Shown: in pieces, positions 52,544 to 60,802 of the stretch
Position numbering within the stretch: position 1 is the stretch's first letter
Layout of the letters: each line of letters begins with the position of its first letter
Origin: Natrialbaceae archaeon Tc-Br11_E2g14
GTDB taxonomy: Archaea > Halobacteriota > Halobacteria > Halobacteriales > Natrialbaceae
DNA length: 64,000 bases
NCBI GenBank assembly: GCA_001564275.1
Contig: LKND01000002.1
Coordinates: forward strand, 1 to 64,000
Direction of reading: 5' to 3'
Notes under the pieces: generated by a model
Databases searched by the model: none
Told to the model about the DNA's origin: nothing
The model's input: the letters and a program-made list of their open reading frames with translations, nothing else
Made by a program: the position numbers and the translations under genes

Positions 52544-54037
52544 TCAGGCCAGAAAGACGTGTCGGGGCCGGTCGGCCAGCACGTCCCGCCCCCACTCGAC
52601 GGTCTCCGAGAAGGCGTCGCTTCGGAAGAACGCCATGGCGTCCTCGCGGCTGTCCCAACGGCTGGCGATGAACATGTCGTTTTCGTCCTCACGGTTGGCC
52701 AGGAGGGCGGTTTTCCGGTGGCCGTCCATCTCGGCGAGCAGGTCGCCGACCTCGGCGAAGGTCTCGACGAAGTCTTCGCGGTGCTCGGGCTTGATGGTGT
52801 AGAACATGCCCATTGTCCCCCACGTCGTTGAATCGTCGCCTGGGTCGCTGTCTCCGGCCTGGCGCACGATCTCTGGAAGGTCGTTGAGGAAGCCGGCTGC
52901 CGTGGTGGCGGCGCGGTCGGTCTCCCAGAGGCTCACGACGGCGGCCTCCTCGTCGTCCGTGTTGGCGTAGACGGCCGTCTTGACGTGGCTGTCGTAGTGC
53001 TCGAAGTTCTTTCGCAGGCCCTCGACCTCCTCGAATAGCTCGTCGACGTCGGCAGCCGAGTAGAGGACGACCGCGTGGACGTCCTCGCCGTGGGGCTGGC
53101 CCGCGTAGACGTCGAGGTCCGCGAGTTCGTCGCGGATGCCGGCGTCGCTCGAGTCGTCGTGGCGGTCGCCGGATTCGTCGGGCTGGTCGCCGGCGTCGCT
53201 CGAGTGGGCATGTCCGTGTCCACCGCCATCGTGGCCCGCGGACACGTCCTGGGACACCGACTCGCCAGCGAAATAGGCCTCGAGGTTCTCGGGGGCGAAC
53301 CGTCGACCGAATCGGAAGCGCCCGAACTCGCCAAAGCGGGAACTCGAGGGATCAAAGCGCATCTCGTAGAGCAGGTCCTTGATGTCAGCGGGGTCGTCGG
53401 CGAAGAGGGTGACGCCCCACTCGTGGTCGTCGAGGCCGACGCTACCGGAGATGATCTGGGTGACCTTGCCCGCGTACTCCCGGCCGATGTCGCCGTGGGC
53501 GGCCATGTACGACTTGCGCTCGTCGAAGGGCAGGTCGTACCAGTTCCACTCGGGGTCGCGGCGCTTGTCCATCGGGTAGAAGTTCACGTACTCGGCGTCG
53601 GGAATCTCGGGTTTGAGACGGGATTCGATGTAGGTGGCGATGCCCGATTCCGCTTCCCCACCCTCCTCGAAGTACTCCTGAGACATGTATCCCGACACCT
53701 CGGTCACCGAGAGGTAGGAGTCGGTCTGCTCGGTGAACGCCGACAGTGGGGTCTGCTCAAACCGGCGCTCGAGGACCTCGAGGTCCGCGATGGTCGGGCG
53801 CAGGTGGACGATCATGAGGTCGGCCTCGTGGCCGACCATCGCGAACGTCGCGGAGTCGCCCGCCCCGCCGTCGATGATCGACAGCGATCGGGCGTCGGTG
53901 AAGTAGTCGACACCGGACTCGAGGGCGCGCTCGCGTCGGTACTCGGGGGCGTCTCGCCAGGCGTCCCAATCGATCGACCGGAAGTCGTGTAAGACGTACC
54001 AGCCCTCCTCGGTCTGTGGCGCTTGTCGTCGTTCCAT
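52544..54037 (-). CDS. pitA: Heme-binding protein: chlorite-dismutase-like domain fused to an ABM/Dabb-type domain (PitA/HemQ-like)
   Basis: 497 residues from ATG 54037 (MERRQAPQTEEGWYVLHDFR). The N-terminal 250 residues form a chlorite-dismutase/HemQ-type domain (GYMSQEY; FYPMDKRR; WYDLPFDERKSYMAAHGDIG; ISGSVGLDDHEWGVTLF). A His/Asp/Ser-rich linker (about 260-305, with GHDGGGHGHAH) leads to a C-terminal half with antibiotic-monooxygenase-like folds ending SRWDSREDAMAFFRSDAF. Fusions of this kind are called PitA in haloarchaea. HemQ-type proteins make heme from coproheme; this role is plausible but not shown. Confidence 0.85.
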   Translation of the reverse strand: MERRQAPQTEEGWYVLHDFRSIDWDAWRDAPEYRRERALESGVDYFTDARSLSIIDGGAGDSATFAMVGHEADLMIVHLRPTIADLEVLERRFEQTPLSAFTEQTDSYLSVTEVSGYMSQEYFEEGGEAESGIATYIESRLKPEIPDAEYVNFYPMDKRRDPEWNWYDLPFDERKSYMAAHGDIGREYAGKVTQIISGSVGLDDHEWGVTLFADDPADIKDLLYEMRFDPSSSRFGEFGRFRFGRRFAPENLEAYFAGESVSQDVSAGHDGGGHGHAHSSDAGDQPDESGDRHDDSSDAGIRDELADLDVYAGQPHGEDVHAVVLYSAADVDELFEEVEGLRKNFEHYDSHVKTAVYANTDDEEAAVVSLWETDRAATTAAGFLNDLPEIVRQAGDSDPGDDSTTWGTMGMFYTIKPEHREDFVETFAEVGDLLAEMDGHRKTALLANREDENDMFIASRWDSREDAMAFFRSDAFSETVEWGRDVLADRPRHVFLA

Positions 54038-54195
54038 ACGTAGGGCTTCGCCTCGAGCGCTGAATAACGAACGGTTTCGATTGCGGTCGGTGTCGGCCGG
54101 TGGGTTGGACCCGACGCGGCAGTGGGTCACTCGGGCACGCTCGGCGTCTATTCGCGGACGGCCATCGCAGTTCAAGGCCCGAAGCTTTGGAAATT

Positions 54196-54210
54196 GAAGT
54201 GTGTAACTTC
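54196..54210. promoter_or_regulatory. Candidate operator GAAGT-N5-ACTTC
   Basis: The same inverted-repeat pattern as at 24356-24370, also followed by GA(T/C)T. It lies 159 bp upstream of the heme-protein start in a 296-bp gap whose other content is a short family 1-like element. Confidence 0.3.
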
Positions 54211-54247
54211 GATTCCCGTTGTTTGCTGCTACCGATTTTGAAGTGGC

Positions 54248-54331
54248 ATCGTAGCCACTGGAAGTCATTGCATACCCGATCACCAGACGGGTCGGCGATC
54301 AAGGGGTGACTCGTTTCGGTTGGTACTGTGG
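54248..54331 (-). repeat. Shortened, diverged family 1 element (copy D)
   Basis: On the minus strand it ends GTATGCAATGACTTCCAGTG and GCTACGATG, closely matching the family 1 right end. Its other end (CAGTACCAACCGAAACGAGT) matches the left end, but the central hairpin is replaced by an unrelated, shorter sequence (about 84 bp in total instead of 123). It stops 2 bp from the stop codon of the ACT-domain gene. Confidence 0.6.
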
Positions 54332-54333
54332 GG

Positions 54334-54837
54334 TCACTGCAACTCGATCGAGCGGATGAACGGCAGGTCACGAATCTCGGTAATAACCTCACCGGGGAGG
54401 TCCTCGTCGGTGACGAGGTGGAGCCGGGGGTCGTCGGTGAACTCCGGATCCTCGCTGATGGTCTGTCGGATCGTGATCCCGTGATCGGCCAGGACCCCCG
54501 TCACCGCCGCGACGATTCCCTCCTGTTCGGCGTCCGCCACCTCGACCGAGAGGACGGTGAGGTCGAGGACCGGCGCGAGGTCCATCAGGCTCGGCACCTG
54601 GGAGATATTCTGGAAAATCCGGCGCAACTCGGGGTCCTCGAGGATGGCTGCCGTCGTCGAGTCGACCACCCGGCGGTCGATGTCGATCTCGCGAGCGATA
54701 CCCGTGTTCGGAATCTCGATACCCCCGGAGACGACCCGCCCGTCGTCGTTGACCGAGAACCCGCGCTCGAGCAGGAGGCGAATGACCGCCTGCTGGCTGG
54801 GCGACCCCTCGAACTTCTCCATGATCTCGTCGAACAT
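54334..54837 (-). CDS. ACT-domain regulator of amino acid metabolism (COG2150-like)
   Basis: 167 residues from ATG 54837 (MFDEIMEKFEGSPSQQAVIR). The N-terminal part is a helix-turn-helix-like segment (AVIRLLLERGFSVNDDGRVV). The C-terminal 75 residues are an ACT domain (LDLTVLSVEVADAEQEGIVA; LADHGITIRQTISEDPEF; LPFIRSIEL). ACT domains bind amino acids, so a ligand-responsive transcription regulator is likely. TATA-like CATATTATA at 54871-54878 leaves a leader of about 10 nt. Confidence 0.82.
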   Translation of the reverse strand: MFDEIMEKFEGSPSQQAVIRLLLERGFSVNDDGRVVSGGIEIPNTGIAREIDIDRRVVDSTTAAILEDPELRRIFQNISQVPSLMDLAPVLDLTVLSVEVADAEQEGIVAAVTGVLADHGITIRQTISEDPEFTDDPRLHLVTDEDLPGEVITEIRDLPFIRSIELQ

Positions 54838-54870
54838 CGTCGATGCTGGCTCCGTGTACGGGGCCCGACG

Positions 54871-54878
54871 TATAATAT
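54871..54878 (-). promoter_or_regulatory. TATA box of the ACT-domain gene
   Basis: CATATTATA-type sequence (minus strand), 34-41 bp before the ATG. Confidence 0.5.
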
Positions 54879-55004
54879 GGGTGGTCTGTCGGCGACGCAC
54901 TGGCCAGGCCTGAGCGCGACGCCGTCACGCTTCACTATCGTCGCTTCAGGGTCATCGCTCACGCAGTGTGGGCACGCACCGGGAACACGGCAAAGGCACC
55001 CGAC

Positions 55005-55089
55005 TCATACGGTTTAGTGTCACTGTTTACCGGTGAGTGCCGAACCCGGGCTGGCACTCACCGGGAAGAGACGACACTAATCCGTATCA
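55005..55089 (-). repeat. Palindromic element, family 2, 85-bp copy
   Basis: Same length and ends (TCATACGG, CCGTATCA) as 34958-35042. The inner stem is CCGGTGAGTGCC/GGCACTCACCGG, with T:A changed to G:C in both arms relative to the other copy. The outer stem is AGTGTC/GACACT. The terminal TCA at 55087-55089 is the stop codon of the DUF5518 gene. Confidence 0.85.
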
Positions 55090-55458
55090 GGGGTTGAGCA
55101 CGCCACCGACTGCCCCGGCGATGGCGCTCTCGAGTGCCAGCACGAAGGCGATGACGACGGCTCCAAGGAAGATACCCGCACCCACGAGCGTCGAGACGGC
55201 CCCACCGGCGGGGCCGAGGGTCCAGCCGGCGACGCCGATCACGAGCGCCAGCAACACGCCGGCGATGATGCCCCCGAGCGCACCGGCGAGAAGGCCGTGC
55301 CAGGTTCCCGAGAGGAGGCCGCCACCGGCGAGATAGCCGGCCAGGAAGCCACCGACGAGCCCCGCGGTCAGCTGTCCGAAGGGCGGGATCACGACACCCA
55401 CGACACTGATGACGATCATGACGAGAAACCCGATGCCGACGGCACGCCAGTCTGTCAT
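55087..55458 (-). CDS. DUF5518 family membrane protein
   Basis: 123 residues, Gly/Ala/Val-rich, with about four transmembrane helices: MTDWRAVGIGFLVMIVISVV, then GLVGGFLAGYLAGGG, GALGGIIAGVLLALVIG and GAGIFLGAVVIAFVLA. The Gly-zipper-like pattern is typical of DUF5518 proteins, common and multi-copy in haloarchaea, with unknown function. Its TGA stop is contributed by the end of a family 2 element. Confidence 0.8.
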   Translation of the reverse strand: MTDWRAVGIGFLVMIVISVVGVVIPPFGQLTAGLVGGFLAGYLAGGGLLSGTWHGLLAGALGGIIAGVLLALVIGVAGWTLGPAGGAVSTLVGAGIFLGAVVIAFVLALESAIAGAVGGVLNP

Positions 55459-55538
55459 GGTCGACCAGAGACTCCAGACGCTGAAATAGTCATCGCGTAT
55501 CGAACGACCTTTTACCGCCGGGCCGTGTAGTACAGGCT

Positions 55539-56507
55539 ATGATTTTCGAAGACCTTCCGACGACGCCCACGTCGGAAGAGCTGATCGACAAGGCGTTCTC
55601 GCGGGCGTCACGAACCGGACGGGCGAAACGGGGCCTCGAGGCCCAACAGTCGATGTTACAGGTCGCCGCCAACATCATTTCGGACAACCTCGAGAACGTG
55701 GTGACGTCGTGGCCGGACTTCGAGTACGACGTCGACCCATTCTACGTCGAACTCGCCGACGCGATCGTGGATGTCGACCGCCTCCGACAGAGCCTCTCAG
55801 AGGTAACGTGGGCCAGCCGGAAGGCTCGTGAGATCCACCAGGAGTACCAGCCGAAACTGCGCAAGACGGACGTCGACACCGCTCGGAAACACCGCAAGCA
55901 GGCCTTCGCCCGGCTGGCCGACATCGTCGAGCAGGTCGCGGACGAGCTCCTGTATCTGAACGAGTCGCGAAACGACCTCCGTGACCTCCCCGACATCGAT
56001 CCCGACGAGCCGACGATCGTGGTCGCGGGCTACCCGAACGTGGGCAAGTCCTCGTTCGTCAACGCGGTCACGAACGCCCGTGGGGAGACCGCCTCGTACC
56101 CGTTCACGACCAGAGGGATCGGCCTCGGACACTTCCACGCCGGTCACATCCGCCATCAGATCGTCGACACCCCTGGGCTGCTCGACCGGCCACCACAGGA
56201 TCGAAACGAGATCGAATCACAGGCCGTCAGCGCCCTCGAGCATCTCGCCGACTGCGTCCTGGTATTCGTCGACGCCAGCGAGTCCTGTGGCTACCCCCTG
56301 GCCGATCAACTCGAGTTGCGCGATGCCATCGCGGCCCGGTTCGCGGAGGTGCCCGTCTTCACGGTCTGCACCAAGGCCGACCGCTCGCGAGACGTCGAGG
56401 CCGATTACTACATGAGCGTCGAGACGGGTGCGAACGTAAAGCAGGTGCTCGACGTCGCCGTCGAGGCGATCGATTTTGAGCCCGCGTTGCCCTCGAGAGA
56501 TCGATGA
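55539..56507 (+). CDS. nog1: Nog1-type GTP-binding protein
   Basis: 322 residues. An N-terminal helical domain (about 1-150) precedes a GTPase with G1 GYPNVGKSS (about residue 164), G3 DTPGLLD and G4 CTKADRS; switch I contains FTTRGIGLGHF. This is the archaeal Nog1 pattern, an Obg-family GTPase implicated in large ribosomal subunit assembly. The archaeal protein is shorter than its eukaryotic relative, as expected. TTTTACCG about 24-30 bp upstream is TATA-like. Confidence 0.92.
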   Translation: MIFEDLPTTPTSEELIDKAFSRASRTGRAKRGLEAQQSMLQVAANIISDNLENVVTSWPDFEYDVDPFYVELADAIVDVDRLRQSLSEVTWASRKAREIHQEYQPKLRKTDVDTARKHRKQAFARLADIVEQVADELLYLNESRNDLRDLPDIDPDEPTIVVAGYPNVGKSSFVNAVTNARGETASYPFTTRGIGLGHFHAGHIRHQIVDTPGLLDRPPQDRNEIESQAVSALEHLADCVLVFVDASESCGYPLADQLELRDAIAARFAEVPVFTVCTKADRSRDVEADYYMSVETGANVKQVLDVAVEAIDFEPALPSRDR

Positions 56508-56637
56508 CCGATTCCGAACGCCTGCGGCGACGTGGAGGCCACCACGGCTCAGCGAAGCCCGCGGGAGACTCCGCGACGCCGCCGATATCGGCCGGAAGTG
56601 ACAAGACTTAATGGCTGCATGCGATTAGAATGTGCCA

Positions 56638-57168
56638 ATGGCTTTTGAGGACCTGCTCGAGGATCCGGTCATCCAGAAGTACTTACACGAGCTCGTCGGT
56701 CCCAAGGGGATGCCCGTCGCGGCGGCACCGCCCGACGGAGAGGTCACTGACGAGGAACTCGCCGAGGAACTGGATCTCGAGTTGAACGACGTGCGCCGGG
56801 CGCTGTTCATCCTCTACGAGAACGACCTGGCGACGTACCGCCGGCTGCGCGACGAGGACTCGGGTTGGCTCACCTACCTCTGGACGTTCGAGTACGACAA
56901 CATCCCGGAGAATCTCGAGGAGGAGATGTACCGTCTCTACGACGCCCTCGAGGATCGCCGCTCGTACGAACAGGATCACGAGTTCTACCTCTGTGAGATC
57001 TGTTCGATCCGGTTCGAGTTCGGGGAGGCGATGGACTTCGGCTTCGAGTGTCCGGAGTGTGGCTCGCCACTGGAGTCGATGGACAACGCTCGGCTCGTCA
57101 GATCGATGGACGACCGACTCGACGCGCTCGAGGACGAACTCAACCTCGACGTGAGTGCGGATCTCTGA
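56638..57168 (+). CDS. tfe: Transcription initiation factor E subunit alpha (TFE)
   Basis: 176 residues from ATG 56638; a GTG two codons upstream is closer to the TATA-optimal spacing. An N-terminal winged helix (EVTDEELAEELDLELNDVRR ... LYENDLATYRRLRD) is followed by a zinc ribbon with CEIC and CPEC pairs (YLCEICSIRFEF ... FECPECGSPLE). TFE stabilises the open promoter complex with TBP, TFB and RNA polymerase. It is followed, with a 1-bp overlap, by the DUF2110 gene. Confidence 0.95.
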   Translation: MAFEDLLEDPVIQKYLHELVGPKGMPVAAAPPDGEVTDEELAEELDLELNDVRRALFILYENDLATYRRLRDEDSGWLTYLWTFEYDNIPENLEEEMYRLYDALEDRRSYEQDHEFYLCEICSIRFEFGEAMDFGFECPECGSPLESMDNARLVRSMDDRLDALEDELNLDVSADL

Positions 57169-57854
57169 TGGTCGTCATCGCCACGAAGATCTACGTCGAG
57201 GGGGACGCTCGCGAGCGGGCACTCGATTCCCTTCGCTCGCTGGTCGACAACGATATCGGGGGCCTGGAGGTCGCGTTCGATCTCGGGATCAGACACGACG
57301 ACTTCCCCTCCGTCACGATCGATGGCGAGGACGCCGTCGTCGCCCGCAACGTCCTTCGCGAGACGTGGGGCGAGATCGTCCCCGACCTCGAGGCCGGCGA
57401 GACCTACGTCGGCACCCTCGAGTCCTGGGACGAGGACGGCTTCGTCCTCGACGCCGGGACTGGAGACGGCGTTCGAATCCCGGCGGGGGAGCTCGGACTG
57501 GGACAGGGGACCCCCGCCCAGATCCGCGAGCGCTTCGGGCTGGTCCAGCATCTGCCCATGCAATTCGTCTACCAGGGCGACGACGGCGAGAGCCAGTCGC
57601 GGCTGGCCGACGCCGAGCGCGATCGTCTGTTCGAGTGGACCCGCGGTGACGGGCGGCTGAACGTCAACTGCGCCACGCGAGCGGAGGTCCGGGCGACACT
57701 GAATCGGGCCGGCCACGCCCAGGATTACGTCACCGTCGAACGATTGGGGCTGCTCGAGCAGAGCGTCATCTGCACCGAGGACACCGATCCACCGGGCCTA
57801 CTCTCGAGCGTCGGCTCGTACCTGCCCGCGGAGTTGCGATGTGTGGTTCCTTAA
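57168..57854 (+). CDS. DUF2110 family protein
   Basis: 228 residues, overlapping the tfe stop by one base (TGATG). Beginning MVVIATKIYVEGDARERALD, it contains LVDNDIGGLEVAFDLGIRHD and a central beta domain. DUF2110 genes follow tfe in many euryarchaea, so the gene order itself supports the call. Function unknown; a transcription- or RNA-related role is only suggested by the conserved linkage. The 186 bp downstream contain short imperfect direct repeats around TTCATCGCCGAC. Confidence 0.85.
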   Translation: MVVIATKIYVEGDARERALDSLRSLVDNDIGGLEVAFDLGIRHDDFPSVTIDGEDAVVARNVLRETWGEIVPDLEAGETYVGTLESWDEDGFVLDAGTGDGVRIPAGELGLGQGTPAQIRERFGLVQHLPMQFVYQGDDGESQSRLADAERDRLFEWTRGDGRLNVNCATRAEVRATLNRAGHAQDYVTVERLGLLEQSVICTEDTDPPGLLSSVGSYLPAELRCVVP

Positions 57855-57914
57855 AACTGGCTGACACTTGCTGCTGTTGCTCTTCGAGGGGGGTGGCAGT
57901 CGCCGCCCGTCAGG

Positions 57915-58010
57915 GGCTCGGTGCTAGTTCATCGCTGCCCTCGTGGGCCCCACGTTGGTGTATCGCCGACTCTGAGGGACTCGATACTGGTTCATCGCCG
58001 ACCGTGAGGC
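57915..58010. repeat. Imperfect direct repeats in an intergenic gap
   Basis: Three related stretches (CTAGTTCATCGCTG, TTGGTGTATCGCCGACTCTG, CTGGTTCATCGCCGACCGTG) lie within 100 bp between the DUF2110 gene and the lipoprotein gene. No function is evident. Confidence 0.35.
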
Positions 58011-58040
58011 TGATACCGCTCCCCCCACAACGTCTCGGCA

Positions 58041-58823
58041 GTGACCGTCAACCGCCGTCTGGTCCTCGCGACCGTTGTCGTCTCCCTCCTCGTTTTGACC
58101 GCCGGGTGTGCGATGATCTTCGGCGGCATCGACGACGAAACCCTGGACGAAGACCAGGAGTACGATGATCTCAAGGAGTTCGACTCGAACGTCACCATCG
58201 AAATCGAGGACGGTTCGATCATCAGCGGAAGTGAGTACCGCGCGGTGTACGATCTGAACGGCACCGAGGAACTCACGCTGTACCGGTCGACGTTCTACAC
58301 AGAGGTCGCCCTCGACATCCGGGCCGTTCGCTACTGGTATCCGAACGGGACCGAACTCACCGGCTCGGAGATCCACGTCGACCAGGGCCGCTCGAGCACG
58401 GAGGTGCGGGTCCCCGACGGGAACGGGACCCTCGCCTGGACCGGTGACGGTGATCGTCGCTCCTTCAGCATCGAACCGTTCGTCCATGGCTCCTACACCG
58501 TGATCCTGCCCGAGGGCCAACGCACGACGAACTTCCTGTTTGGCTCGGCGAATCCCAGTGGGTACGACCGCGAGGTGATCGATGACCGCGAGCACCTGAC
58601 CTGGGATCACGTGGATAGCACCGTCGGGCTCCAGTTCTATTCGGCTCGCAACATCCCGATTTTCGTCGGGGCCGTGTTCGTGGTGGTCACCTTGGGCGGC
58701 GTCGGCATTCTCTACTATCGCCGTCAGGTCAAACAGCTCGAGGCCCAGCGTGAGGAGATGGGGCTCGACGTAGAGATCGAGGACGATGACGACGATCGGA
58801 AGGGGCCACCCCCAGGGATGTGA
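58041..58823 (+). CDS. DUF5803 family lipoprotein
   Basis: 260 residues from GTG 58041. The signal peptide ends at lipobox LTAGC (about residues 19-23). An extracytoplasmic beta-rich domain with several N-x-S/T sequons follows, then a C-terminal transmembrane helix (IPIFVGAVFVVVTLGGVGIL, about 210-230) and a cytoplasmic acidic tail. The combination of lipid anchor and C-terminal helix is the DUF5803 layout in haloarchaea. Function unknown. Located immediately upstream of hmgA. Confidence 0.78.
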   Translation: MTVNRRLVLATVVVSLLVLTAGCAMIFGGIDDETLDEDQEYDDLKEFDSNVTIEIEDGSIISGSEYRAVYDLNGTEELTLYRSTFYTEVALDIRAVRYWYPNGTELTGSEIHVDQGRSSTEVRVPDGNGTLAWTGDGDRRSFSIEPFVHGSYTVILPEGQRTTNFLFGSANPSGYDREVIDDREHLTWDHVDSTVGLQFYSARNIPIFVGAVFVVVTLGGVGILYYRRQVKQLEAQREEMGLDVEIEDDDDDRKGPPPGM

Positions 58824-58910
58824 CCGGCTGTCTCGTCGTCTACCGTGTCGGGCCCTGACCGACGACGGGAATCAGCAACCCTTAGCACCCGCGACCGAGA
58901 GTGCTCGCAC

Positions 58911-60203
58911 ATGAACGATTCCGAGCGCGATGACGAGGACGACGGGAGGGGCGAACTCGACGTCGAGGCACTCCTCGAGGCGCTGCGTGCGGGCGAACTC
59001 CGGTTGCACGAACTCGAGGACCACGCCGATGCGGACGTCGCGACGGCCGCCCGGCGACGCTGGCTCGAGGGCGAGACGGCGGCCAGCCTCGGGACAGTCG
59101 GTGAGTACGCCTTCCCCGCAGCACGTGCCGAGCCCAACATCGAGAACATGATCGGGGCCGCCCAGGTGCCGATGGGTGTCGTTGGGCCAGTGACGGTCGA
59201 CGGCGGGGCTGCCTCGGGTGCCTACCACTTGCCACTGGCGACGACCGAAGGGGCGCTGCTCGCGTCGGTGAACCGCGGGCTCTCGGTGATCGAGGCCGCT
59301 GGCGGGGCGGCGGCACGGGTGACGAAAAACGGCATGACCCGCGCCCCCGTATTTCGGGTCGAGGGCGTCGTCGAGGCAGCCGAGACCGTCGAGTGGGTCG
59401 GCGAGCACCTCGAGGAACTGCGGGCGGCTGCGGAGGCGACGACGAGCCACGGGGCGTTACTCGATGTGGAGCCGTACGTCGTCGGTGACTCGGTCTACCT
59501 CCGGTTCGCCTACGACACCAAGGACGCTATGGGGATGAACATGGCGACGATCGCCACGGAGGCGGCGTGTGCAGTCGTCGAGGAACAGACACCTGCGTCG
59601 CTGGTTGCGCTCTCGGGGAATCTCTGTTCGGATAAGAAGCCGGCGGCGATCAACGCCGTCGAGGGGCGGGGACGATCGGTAACTGCTGACGTGGTGATTC
59701 CGGGCGAAATCGTCGAGGAGCGCCTGCACACCACGGCCGAGGCTATCGCCGAGGCCAACACGCGAAAGAACCTCATCGGCAGCGCGAAGGCCGGTAGCCT
59801 CGGATTCAACGCCCACGCGGCGAACGTCGTGGGAGCGGCATTCCTCGCGACGGGTCAAGACGAGGCTCAGGTCGTCGAGGGGGCGAACGCGATCACGACC
59901 ATGGACGTGCGGCCGCGAGATGGTGACGATGGGACAGCCGATCCGGACAAGTCCGGTGACCTCTACGCAAGCGTCTCGCTGGCCTCACTCGAGGTCGGGA
60001 CCGTCGGCGGCGGCACGAAACTCCCGACCCAGGCGGAGGCCCTCGAGGTGCTCGGCCTGCGCGGCGGTGGCGATCCGCCGGGCTCGAACGCCGATGCGCT
60101 CGCGGAGGTCATTGCGGTCGGTGCGCTGGCAGGCGAACTCTCCCTGCTTGCGGCCCTCGCCTCGCGACACCTCGCGAGTGCCCACGCGGATCTCGGGCGT
60201 TGA
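58911..60203 (+). CDS. hmgA: Hydroxymethylglutaryl-CoA reductase (NADPH), class I
   Basis: 430 residues from ATG 58911. Diagnostic segments: ENMIGAAQVPMGVVGPV, LATTEGALLASVNRG (catalytic Glu), DTKDAMGMNMATIATEA (cofactor site), SGNLCSDKKPAAINAVEGRG (catalytic Lys) and SLGFNAHAANVVGAAF with the catalytic His. It makes mevalonate for isoprenoid ether lipids and carotenoids, and is the target of mevinolin/simvastatin in haloarchaea. Length is normal; the first 20 residues are an acidic extension. Confidence 0.96.
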   Translation: MNDSERDDEDDGRGELDVEALLEALRAGELRLHELEDHADADVATAARRRWLEGETAASLGTVGEYAFPAARAEPNIENMIGAAQVPMGVVGPVTVDGGAASGAYHLPLATTEGALLASVNRGLSVIEAAGGAAARVTKNGMTRAPVFRVEGVVEAAETVEWVGEHLEELRAAAEATTSHGALLDVEPYVVGDSVYLRFAYDTKDAMGMNMATIATEAACAVVEEQTPASLVALSGNLCSDKKPAAINAVEGRGRSVTADVVIPGEIVEERLHTTAEAIAEANTRKNLIGSAKAGSLGFNAHAANVVGAAFLATGQDEAQVVEGANAITTMDVRPRDGDDGTADPDKSGDLYASVSLASLEVGTVGGGTKLPTQAEALEVLGLRGGGDPPGSNADALAEVIAVGALAGELSLLAALASRHLASAHADLGR

Positions 60204-60278
60204 GGATTCCGGCGCATTCGCTCGTCACGTGATTCTCTCGTCGGTCGAAACGCCACCAAAGCGATGCCCTCGGGGCGT

Positions 60279-60674
60279 TCACTCCAGACTGATGTCCGAG
60301 GAGCGTTCAGCCGGTTCGAAGACGACCTCGAGCACCCCATTGTTGTACGTTGCCGAGGCGGTGTGTTCGTTCACGCGTCGAGGGAGGGAGACGCGCTCGT
60401 CGTACTCGCGGTGGTCGCTGCGAGCGGAGATGGTGAGGGTCTTGCCGTCACACTCGAGTTCGATGTTCTCCTTCTCGACGCCCGGCAGATCCGCGATGAC
60501 GCGAACGTCGTCGCCGGTGTCCTGAATATCGACGTGTGTGTCTGCACCAAACCCGTTGTCGACGTTGCCCGGTGACCCGACGTTGAGGTCGCTTCCGCTC
60601 ATCATCTCGTTCATCATCCGCTCGATCTCGCGGAAAAGATCGTCGAAGGGTTCGTCGCGGTCGTCTCTGGGCAT
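60279..60674 (-). CDS. Hsp20/alpha-crystallin family small heat shock protein
   Basis: 131 residues from ATG 60674. An acidic N-terminal arm with DDLFREIERMMNEMMSG precedes an alpha-crystallin domain (HVDIQDTGDDVRVIADLPGV ... KTLTISARSDHREYDERVSL ... ASATYNNGVLEVVFEPAE), followed by a short tail. It is an ATP-independent holdase that oligomerises. TTTTTG about 25 bp upstream serves as a TATA-like box. Convergent with hmgA. Confidence 0.92.
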   Translation of the reverse strand: MPRDDRDEPFDDLFREIERMMNEMMSGSDLNVGSPGNVDNGFGADTHVDIQDTGDDVRVIADLPGVEKENIELECDGKTLTISARSDHREYDERVSLPRRVNEHTASATYNNGVLEVVFEPAERSSDISLE

Positions 60675-60802
60675 GCCGGAGGGTAGGGATGGCACCGGCA
60701 AAAAGGTGTTCCCCGTCTCGTGGCGGTGAGAGCGACGCTCGAGGGACGAGGTTCGCGTCGGAGATCGGGCGTCGTCGGTTCAGGTCCGTGGTGAGGGGCG
60801 GA

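Noticed and set aside
16524..55089. Dispersed palindromes considered as a CRISPR array
   Set aside because: Copies are kilobases apart, internally palindromic and not regularly spaced; no cas genes are present.
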